From an uncultured Eubacteriales bacterium (lineage in GTDB: Bacteria > Bacillota > Clostridia > Oscillospirales > Oscillospiraceae): a stretch of 7,448 bases of DNA. The notes beneath the pieces are model-generated. The model was given only the letters and a program-made list of their open reading frames with translations, had not been told where the DNA came from and did no database searches. Position numbers and translations under genes: made by a program. The stretch covers positions 1 through 7,448 of the forward strand of contig UQQF01000072.1 of NCBI GenBank assembly GCA_900543085.1, given 5' to 3'. Below, one piece after another: positions 1 through 5,292 of this stretch; position 1 is the first letter of the stretch; every line of letters begins with the position of its first letter.

Positions 1-113
1 CATGCCCATGATGGTATTTTGTTGGCCCAGGAGTTTTTGTTGTTTCTCAACTCCGTTCTCCCCTTTCAGAGAATAATACAACATAAGCTAATGTCATTAT
101 ACTCCCGGGGGCT
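1..113. other. AT-richer non-coding left end, no gene recognised
   Basis: I see no credible coding region here on either strand. The stretch is visibly AT-richer than the rest of the window, and it lies beyond the terminators that close the leftward operon. It contains an imperfectly placed inverted repeat (GGAGTT at 30-35 and AACTCC at 49-54, with a 13-base loop). It also contains a TATAAT-like hexamer on the minus strand at 96-101 without a convincing -35. It probably holds the upstream or downstream region of a gene outside the window. Confidence 0.5.
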
Positions 114-115
114 TT

Positions 116-142
116 AATAAAAAGTATGAAGTTTCTTCATAC
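116..142 (-). terminator. Second (distal) rho-independent terminator of the leftward operon
   Basis: An 8-base perfect stem (GTATGAAG at 124-131, CTTCATAC at 135-142) closes a 3-base loop. Read on the minus strand it is followed at once by TTTTTATT (123 down to 116). The stem is rather AT-rich and the loop is tight, so on its own it would be a moderate terminator. It lies about 55 bases beyond the stronger terminator at 197-232 and looks like a back-up. Confidence 0.6.
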
Positions 143-196
143 CTTGCTTTGGCTCCCCAATCGCCGAAAGCAGCCTTTTCCAGTACGAAATGCGCG

Positions 197-232
197 AAAA
201 AAACAGACGGAACCGCCAAAAATGCGGTTCCG
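197..232 (-). terminator. Rho-independent terminator after the acetyltransferase gene
   Basis: A perfect 9-base GC-rich stem (CGGAACCGC at 208-216, GCGGTTCCG at 224-232) encloses a 7-base loop. On the minus strand the stem is followed by TCTG and then seven T residues (203 down to 197). It begins 20 bases after the stop codon of the acetyltransferase gene, in the right place and direction to end the blaI-blaR1-acetyltransferase transcript. Confidence 0.85.
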
Positions 233-251
233 CCCAAACTTCTGAATGGCG

Positions 252-692
252 TTATGATTCCAAAACCATGCCCACGTGCGGTATGCCGTCCTCGTCGAAT
301 TCGTCCGTGCAGCGGATGAACCCGGCCTTCTCGTAAAAGCCCTGGGCGTAGCTCTGCGCCTCTATGCGTATCCGCTGCGCGCCCAGCTCCCGCCTTGCCG
401 CCTCGATGCCGGAGGCGAGCACACGCGCGCCCAGGCCGAGTCCGCGCCGCGCGGCTATCACGCGGCCTATGCCCACGGCGTCCGCAAACTGCACGCCCTC
501 GGGCAGCACGCGCAGATAGGCGGCTATGCCGTCCTCGTCCGAGAGGAAGACGTGCAAAGCGTCCGGGTCCTTCCCGTCGAGGTCGGGATACGCGCACTTC
601 TGCTCGACCACGAACACGTCCACGCGCAGCTTCAGCACTGCGTACAGCTCGTCGTTCGTCAGCTCGGAAAAGCGTTTCACGCTCAAAGTCAT
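252..692 (-). CDS. elaA: ElaA-type GNAT family N-acetyltransferase
   Basis: This 146-residue protein belongs to the GCN5-related N-acetyltransferases, cytoplasmic enzymes that move an acetyl group from acetyl-CoA to an amine. It matches the E. coli ElaA pattern over nearly its whole length: LRVDVFVVEQ near residues 22-31, then YPDLDG (35-40), GIGRVIA (74-80), the acetyl-CoA loop RGLGLG (83-88), and the C-terminal block YAQGFYEKAGF (115-125) followed by EDGIPHVGM (134-142). ElaA is close to 150 residues, so the length fits. I chose the ATG at 692 because a GGGGTGAT ribosome site precedes it and the family homology begins there; the open frame runs on to a TTG at 737 that touches the protease stop codon. 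The gene follows the protease gene by 49 bases on the same strand with no terminator between, so it is probably read through from the blaI promoter. The substrate is not known for the family as a whole. Confidence 0.9.
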   Translation of the reverse strand: MTLSVKRFSELTNDELYAVLKLRVDVFVVEQKCAYPDLDGKDPDALHVFLSDEDGIAAYLRVLPEGVQFADAVGIGRVIAARRGLGLGARVLASGIEAARRELGAQRIRIEAQSYAQGFYEKAGFIRCTDEFDEDGIPHVGMVLES

Positions 693-737
693 AAAATCAC
701 CCCGGCCAATAATACCACGCTTCGCCGCGCCTTGCAA

Positions 738-3700
738 TCACCGCCCAAACCGGCTGTCGAGCGTGAAGCTCTCTATGGCCATGCGCGCCGTCGCTCCGTC
801 GGAGGCAATTTCCGTGTCCTCACTGTTAGTGACGGCCTCGTCCCAGCTGGCCGTCAGCAGCCAGTGCGAGCCTTCGTCTATGGGCACCGTGCGCCGCAGG
901 GTGTGCACCCCGCCGTCCACGCTCTCGACCGTCTCGTCGCGCGCGCCGGACTCCACGCGCTCCACCGTGAGCGTGGAATTGCTATTGGGATATTTGCTGC
1001 CGTAGACCCAGCGAACTCCCGCCTCGGAATCAGACTCCTCTCCCCAACGGCCTATCGGCAGGTAGAGATACCAGCCGTTGCCGTCCATGCGGCGCACGGG
1101 GAAAAATACGTATTCATAACCTGCTTCGTTTATGCGCTCCGTCCAATCCAGGACGCACAGCGGGTAGTCCAGGCCGTTGGTGGCGACGTACCAGTCGTAC
1201 AGCAGCTCGTCCGGGTTGCCCACATAACCCTCGGAGTAACCCAGCGCCTGCGCCATGTCCTCGCCCTGCAGCAGTATGTCACAGCTCCCGTCGCTGTAGC
1301 GGATTGCCGTGAAGTTCTGCTCGCTGCTGCCCAAATGCCAGTAGTTCTCCGGCTCGTATTGCATCTGCTTGACCGGGCTTACCATCTCGGCCGGCTGGGC
1401 GTCCACGCTGTAGCTTATCATCAAATACCAGCTCTCCAGCGTGCCGCCGCCCGTAAGGCCGGTGACCTCGGCCAGCTTGCTGTAACCGGCCTGCGTGTCG
1501 AGCACGTTCGCCGTGCGCAGGACGCCTTCGGCGTCGTAGTATTCGACCGTATCCTGTCCGGCTATCAGCGCGTCTATGTACGCCTCCACGCTTTCGTACT
1601 GCCCAATTCTCACCGCCGGATTGGCGGCCGGGCTGACGTCCGCGACGGTGAAGCTGCCGACCATCTGCCGCAGGGCGTTCGGCTCCACGGCGGCGTAGGG
1701 GCTGATGTCGAGGTTGTCGCTGTTCCACTCGGCGGTTATCTCCCAGTGCGAGCGGTCATCTACCGGCACGCGGCGCACCACGGAGTGCTCCGGCGCGCTG
1801 TTGTGCTCGGTCGTACCCTCCCCGGCCGCGCCGGACACAAGCTCGACCGTGAGCGTGGAGCCGGTGCCGTAGGCCGAGCTGAACGTCCAGCTCAGACCGC
1901 TGCCGTCCGGGCTTCCGGAGTAGTTCCATAGGCTCACCGGCACGTAGATGTACCAGCCCTCACCGGCGAAAAGCCTGGCCGGGAAGCTGCCGAGGGTGTA
2001 GTCCCCGCCGTTTATCTCGTCCGTCCAGTCGGTGTACACCGTCGGGATGTCGAGGTTGTACTCCTCCACGTACCAGTCGTAGAGCTGCTCGGCCGGCGTG
2101 GCGTAGCTGTCGTAGGCATAACGCGCATCGTGCAGCACGTCATAGCTGCCGTCTGAGTGGCGCAGCGCGTAGACGCGCCTCTCCTCGAAGCAGTAGTAGT
2201 CCCCGTCCGTGAGCATTCCTCCGACGGGCATCACGTCCTGGCTGTCCACGTCGAGCCTGTAATAAATGCTGTACTCCCAGACCTCCAGCGTGCCCTCGGG
2301 CGCGAGGCCGGTGACCTCGCCCCGCGTTTCGCTCTCCACCCGCGCGTCCAGCACCCGGGCTTCGGCCATGCCCTGGCTCGAGGCGCTGGGGTATTCCACG
2401 GTGTCCGTGCTGCCGGCCACCTCGTCAAAATACTCGTCCATGGTCGCATACTCTCCGGACGCGGGCGCGGGCGTGCTCTCCAGGTACCAGCTCCTCATCT
2501 CCGCCACCGCGCCGTCGGTGCCGAGCGCCGCCAGATACACCTCGCTCACCTCCCGGTCGTGCAGGATCTCACAGCCGCCGTCCGTGGTCAGGGCGTAGAC
2601 CAGGTGCATCTGAGTCACTTCGTATCCTCCCTGCGCGCCGGACGGCTCGGCGGCCGGGTCTGCCTCCAACCGGAACCGGAAGCCGTAAGACCAGACCTCC
2701 AGCGTCCCGTCGGGGCTGAGATAGGCGTCCTCGCCGAGCTTCTCCGCAGGCACCATTGTGGCCACGTCCCACCTGCCCTCGGCCTGCAAGCCCTCAGACG
2801 TGGTGTAGTATTCCACTGTCTCGGGCAGCGCGTCGAAGCGCTCGAGCACGTAGTCCTGCACGGTACCGTAACGGCCCGAGGCAGAGGGGTTCGCCGCGCA
2901 GCCGGCTATGACCAGGGCGCACACTGCCACGGCTATGCCCGTTATCCAGCGCCGCACGGGGCGCATGGCCGCCACGGCCTTTATCCTGCGCCGGGTGTCG
3001 TCTCCAAAGCTCAGCGACACTGCCAGCGCCGTGTGCCTCTGTGTGGCCATGTCCAGCAAGGTCTGGGCGTAGTCCGCCCGTGCGCCGTTTCCCAGGCGGC
3101 GGAGCGCCGCCTCGTCGCAGCTAGACTCCATGTCGCGCATCGCCAGAACCCAGGCCAGCCACACCAGGGGATTGAACCAGTGCAGGCACAGCGCCACATA
3201 CGCCAGGGGCTTCATCAGGTGGTCGCCGCGCCGTATGTGACCTCTCTCGTGCGCCAGCACGCACTCGCGCTCGCGCTCGCTCAGCCCTTCGGGCAGGTAG
3301 ATCCTCGGCCGGAGCATCCCGGCCACGAACGCCGTGTCTATCCTCCGCGAGACGCGCACGCGCCCCTCCAGCACGGCGGAGTCCCACAGCCTGACGCGCA
3401 GGCTCAGGTACGACACCAGCGCCCAGAGCAGCATCGCCGCCGCGACGATGACCCAAAGCCAGGCCAGCACGCCAATCCAGTCCACGCTTGCGCCCACGTC
3501 CTGCGGCGTCAGGCCGCCGGAGGGCGCAGTCACCGACGGAGCGAGAGAAGGCGCCGGCGCCGCGTCTCCGGGCGCGAGGCCGGGGATGGACTCCACATAG
3601 TTCACCGCCGTTACGCGCCCCGCAGCGCTCACCACCGGCGTGCGGCTCAGGTTCAGCACCGAGAACGCAGAGCCTATGGACACCGGGCAGAGCAGCCGGA

Positions 3701-3845
3701 ACAGCACCACGCTCCACAGCGCATAGGAGCACCAGCGCGGCGCGCGTTTGAGCGCCAGCCTGGCCAGCACCACCACCAGTATGATCGCGCTCGCCGTCAG
3801 GCTCATGTTCACCGCAATCAGGAAGGCATCCGTCACATCGCTCAC
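738..3845 (-). CDS. blaR1: BlaR1-like M56 membrane metalloprotease with a large repeated extracellular region
   Basis: This 1035-residue protein is the expected signal-transducing partner of the BlaI repressor beside it. Membrane segments lie near residues 8-32 and 39-57. A Pro/Ala-rich external loop (about 59-120) and a third segment (about 122-148) follow. Next comes a cytoplasmic M56 zinc-protease domain with HERGH (199-203, the HExxH zinc motif), the downstream MESSCDEAA block whose E240 is the likely third ligand, and YAQTLLDMA (259-267). A last membrane segment (about 300-315) ends in an IAGC lipobox-like sequence. Residues 326-1030 are predicted to lie outside the cell and consist of a half-length module (326-458) and two full-length modules (465-735 and 747-1030). 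Classical BlaR1 is near 600 residues and ends in a penicillin-binding domain; I see no such motifs here, so the symbol is at family level only. The start is GTG, overlapping the blaI stop as GTGA, which implies translational coupling; its own ribosome site (GAGGGG) is poorly spaced. In this family, ligand sensing activates proteolysis that removes the repressor. Confidence 0.92.
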   Translation of the reverse strand: MSDVTDAFLIAVNMSLTASAIILVVVLARLALKRAPRWCSYALWSVVLFRLLCPVSIGSAFSVLNLSRTPVVSAAGRVTAVNYVESIPGLAPGDAAPAPSLAPSVTAPSGGLTPQDVGASVDWIGVLAWLWVIVAAAMLLWALVSYLSLRVRLWDSAVLEGRVRVSRRIDTAFVAGMLRPRIYLPEGLSERERECVLAHERGHIRRGDHLMKPLAYVALCLHWFNPLVWLAWVLAMRDMESSCDEAALRRLGNGARADYAQTLLDMATQRHTALAVSLSFGDDTRRRIKAVAAMRPVRRWITGIAVAVCALVIAGCAANPSASGRYGTVQDYVLERFDALPETVEYYTTSEGLQAEGRWDVATMVPAEKLGEDAYLSPDGTLEVWSYGFRFRLEADPAAEPSGAQGGYEVTQMHLVYALTTDGGCEILHDREVSEVYLAALGTDGAVAEMRSWYLESTPAPASGEYATMDEYFDEVAGSTDTVEYPSASSQGMAEARVLDARVESETRGEVTGLAPEGTLEVWEYSIYYRLDVDSQDVMPVGGMLTDGDYYCFEERRVYALRHSDGSYDVLHDARYAYDSYATPAEQLYDWYVEEYNLDIPTVYTDWTDEINGGDYTLGSFPARLFAGEGWYIYVPVSLWNYSGSPDGSGLSWTFSSAYGTGSTLTVELVSGAAGEGTTEHNSAPEHSVVRRVPVDDRSHWEITAEWNSDNLDISPYAAVEPNALRQMVGSFTVADVSPAANPAVRIGQYESVEAYIDALIAGQDTVEYYDAEGVLRTANVLDTQAGYSKLAEVTGLTGGGTLESWYLMISYSVDAQPAEMVSPVKQMQYEPENYWHLGSSEQNFTAIRYSDGSCDILLQGEDMAQALGYSEGYVGNPDELLYDWYVATNGLDYPLCVLDWTERINEAGYEYVFFPVRRMDGNGWYLYLPIGRWGEESDSEAGVRWVYGSKYPNSNSTLTVERVESGARDETVESVDGGVHTLRRTVPIDEGSHWLLTASWDEAVTNSEDTEIASDGATARMAIESFTLDSRFGR
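756..2870 (-). repeat. Tandem protein-level repeats inside the BlaR1-like sensor region
   Basis: The region encodes three copies of one module. The first (residues 326-458, bases 2472-2870) has only the N-terminal half. The second (465-735, bases 1641-2453) and third (747-1030, bases 756-1607) are complete. Matching blocks include DTVEY (481 and 765), EVTGL (510 and 793), GTLEVW or GTLESW (518, 801; also 380), LYDWYV (588 and 882), GWYIYVP and GWYLYLP (630 and 924), STLTVE (663 and 957), and SHWEITAEW and SHWLLTASW (699 and 993). A trace remains in the DNA: 14 identical bases at 1186-1199 and 2068-2081, exactly 882 bases (294 codons) apart. The divergence at other positions points to an old duplication. 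Confidence 0.85.
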
Positions 3846-4201
3846 CCCCTCATCTTGCCTATCAGGTCTTGCAGCTCGTCTATCTCCTTCTTCGAGAGCT
3901 TCTTGCGCGAGGTAAAGGCCGCGAGGAATGCCGGCAGCGAGCCGTCAAAGGTCTCCTCCACAAAGTGCTCGCTGCGCGCGGAGTAGTAGTCCCCCCGGGA
4001 AACGAGCGCCGTCACCACTCCGTTCTCGCTTTTGAACAGTCCGCGCTCCCTCAGGCGCTTGAGCACCGTGTAGGTCGTGGACTTCTTCCAGCCGAACTCG
4101 CTCTCCGCGCGCCTGACCAGCTCGTTGGAGCCGACCGGCTCCAGCTCCCAGATTATATCCGCAAACCTGGCCTCCATCGCGCCCAGTCCAAGATCTCCCA
4201 T
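3842..4201 (-). CDS. blaI: BlaI/MecI-family transcriptional repressor
   Basis: This 119-residue DNA-binding protein belongs to the penicillinase-repressor family, dimeric winged-helix repressors that are inactivated when a BlaR1-type protease is triggered. The N-terminal part (about 5-75) is the winged helix: LGAMEARFADIIWE (6-19), then the recognition-helix region WKKSTTYTVLKRL (38-50), and the wing around ENGVV (59-63). The C-terminal part (about 76-119) carries the dimerisation segment with the typical FDGSLPAFLAAF block (85-96), close to where repressors of this family are cut. An excellent ribosome site, AAGGAGG, lies 8 bases before the ATG and fixes the start. The stop codon overlaps the GTG of the protease gene. 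Two dyads in its own promoter are the probable binding sites. The symbol is at family level; nothing here shows that beta-lactams are the signal. Confidence 0.95.
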   Translation of the reverse strand: MGDLGLGAMEARFADIIWELEPVGSNELVRRAESEFGWKKSTTYTVLKRLRERGLFKSENGVVTALVSRGDYYSARSEHFVEETFDGSLPAFLAAFTSRKKLSKKEIDELQDLIGKMRG

Positions 4202-4217
4202 GTGCGTCTCCTCCTTG

Positions 4218-4234
4218 GTCTACAATCTGTAGTC
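4218..4234. promoter_or_regulatory. BlaI operator, box 1 (downstream of the transcription start)
   Basis: The sequence is a 17-base dyad, GTCTACA-ATC-TGTAGTC, with 6 of 7 arm positions pairing. It contains the TACA/TGTA half-sites known for the BlaI/MecI/CopY family. It lies just downstream of the predicted start of blaI transcription (about 4237) and upstream of the ribosome site, where a bound repressor would block elongation or clearance. Confidence 0.8.
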
Positions 4235-4243
4235 TCTAAGTTT

Positions 4244-4272
4244 AGTCTACAGCATGTAGTCCATATTGTCAA
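4244..4272 (-). promoter_or_regulatory. Promoter of the blaI-blaR1-acetyltransferase operon
   Basis: On the minus strand a perfect -35 hexamer TTGACA (4272-4267) is followed after exactly 17 bases by TAGACT (4249-4244), which matches the -10 consensus at four of six positions. The predicted start is near 4237, about 36 bases before the ATG. Operator box 2 covers the right part of the spacer and most of the -10, so repressor binding should exclude RNA polymerase. Confidence 0.8.
4245..4261. promoter_or_regulatory. BlaI operator, box 2 (overlaps the -10)
   Basis: The sequence is a 17-base dyad, GTCTACA-GCA-TGTAGTC, with the same arms as box 1 and a centre 27 bases away. The arms contain the TACA/TGTA core of the BlaI/MecI family. 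The 3-base centre differs from the 2-base centre of the staphylococcal and CopY sites that I remember. The site overlaps five of the six -10 bases of the leftward promoter. Confidence 0.8.
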
Positions 4273-4306
4273 GAGTTTTTTAGTTGCCCGGCGGCGGCGC
4301 TTTCCC

Positions 4307-4336
4307 TTGCGTGCGCTCGCGCGGCTATGTTACAAT
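4307..4336 (+). promoter_or_regulatory. Candidate promoter of the nitrilase operon (extended -10)
   Basis: TACAAT at 4331-4336 is preceded by TG one base upstream (4328-4329), which gives an extended -10 of the form TGN-TACAAT. A weak -35, TTGCGT (4307-4312), lies 18 bases before it. The predicted start near 4343 falls almost on the ribosome site GGGAGG (4343-4348), so the leader would be only about 14 bases long. The BlaI boxes lie more than 40 bases upstream of this -35, so direct repression by BlaI is not obvious. Confidence 0.5.
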
Positions 4337-4356
4337 GGCCTTGGGAGGCGAAAGAA

Positions 4357-5280
4357 ATGAGAGACTTTGAAAAGGTATGCCCCATAGCCGTCGTACAGGC
4401 CGCCCCGGTCATGTTCGACGCCGCCGCGAGCGCCGAAAAGGCCGCGCGGCTCATCGACGAGGCGGCGGAGCACGGAGCAAAGCTCATCGTGTTCCCCGAG
4501 CTGTTCATCCCCGGCTACCCCTACGGCCTGACCTTCGGCTTCACGGTCGGGCACAGGGACGAGAACATGCGTCCGGACTGGGCGCGCTACGCGGCCAACT
4601 CGGTGCTGGTGCCGGGCGCGGAGCTGGACCTGCTGTGCTCGCGCGCCAGGGCGCACGGCGTCTGGGTGAGCATCGGCATCTCGGAGCGCGACGCCGTCAC
4701 GGGCACGCTCTACAACTCCAACGCCTTCATAACGCCGGAGGGCGCTATACACTCCTGCCACCGCAAGCTCAAGCCCACAGGCTCCGAGCGCGTGGTGTGG
4801 GGCGACGCGGACAGGAGCTTTTTCCCCGTGGCCGAGACGCCCTGGGGCGTGATGGGCAGCATGATTTGCTGGGAGAGCTACATGCCCCTCGCCCGCGCGG
4901 CGCTGTATCAGAAGGGCGTGACGCTGTACATCTCGCCCAACACCAACGACAACGAGGAGTGGCAGGCCACCATCCGCCACATCGCGCTGGAAGGCCGCTG
5001 CTACTTCATAAACTGCGACACGTACTTCACGCGCGACATGTACCCCGACTGGCTGCACGCGCCCGCAGAGGTCGCCGCCCTGCCGGAGACCGTCTGCCGC
5101 GGCGGCAGCTGCATCGTAGACCCGCACGGGCACTACGTGACCGAGCCGCTCTGGGACTGCGAGGGCATCATCTACGCCGGGCTGGACATGGACGTCGTGC
5201 CCGCCAGCCGCATGGAATTTGACGCCTGCGGCCACTATTCGCGCCCCGACGTACTCAAGCTGAACGTTTTAGATATATAA
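4357..5280 (+). CDS. Nitrilase (carbon-nitrogen hydrolase superfamily)
   Basis: This 307-residue cytoplasmic enzyme should hydrolyse a nitrile to a carboxylic acid and ammonia. The catalytic residues are all visible: E48 in FPELFIPGYP (46-55), K137 in HRKLKPT (135-141), the second conserved glutamate E144 in ERVVWGD (144-150), and the nucleophile C171 in MICWESYMP (169-177). The CWE-YMP context, the IRHIALEGRCYFI block (206-218), and the end block GHYSRPDV (292-299) are typical of true nitrilases rather than of the amidase or ureidopropionase branches. The protein stops right after that last block and so lacks the longer tail of many nitrilases. The ATG at 4357 follows GGGAGG by 8 bases; an in-frame ATG at 4327 has no ribosome site and overlaps the likely -10. 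The gene opens an operon with a YwrD-like hydrolase 12 bases downstream. The substrate cannot be read from the sequence; beta-cyanoalanine and aliphatic nitriles are possibilities. Confidence 0.93.
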   Translation: MRDFEKVCPIAVVQAAPVMFDAAASAEKAARLIDEAAEHGAKLIVFPELFIPGYPYGLTFGFTVGHRDENMRPDWARYAANSVLVPGAELDLLCSRARAHGVWVSIGISERDAVTGTLYNSNAFITPEGAIHSCHRKLKPTGSERVVWGDADRSFFPVAETPWGVMGSMICWESYMPLARAALYQKGVTLYISPNTNDNEEWQATIRHIALEGRCYFINCDTYFTRDMYPDWLHAPAEVAALPETVCRGGSCIVDPHGHYVTEPLWDCEGIIYAGLDMDVVPASRMEFDACGHYSRPDVLKLNVLDI

Positions 5281-5292
5281 CGGAGGAACAAT

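Noticed and set aside
30..54. Inverted repeat GGAGTT/AACTCC with a 13-base loop
   Set aside because: The stem is short, the loop is long and no T-tract follows on either strand; it could arise by chance.
96..101. Minus-strand TATAAT as a promoter for a gene to the left of the window
   Set aside because: No acceptable -35 lies 16-18 bases upstream, and perfect TATAAT-like hexamers are expected by chance in AT-rich DNA.
276..3986. Long open frames on the plus strand opposite the acetyltransferase and protease genes (276-1931 and 2157-3986)
   Set aside because: They are mirror frames of GC-rich genes, have His/Arg/Ala-rich low-quality translations, no ribosome sites and no recognisable family, while the minus-strand frames show clear domains.
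4327..4329. Upstream in-frame ATG as the nitrilase start
   Set aside because: No ribosome site precedes it and it overlaps the probable extended -10; the ATG at 4357 has GGGAGG at a good distance.
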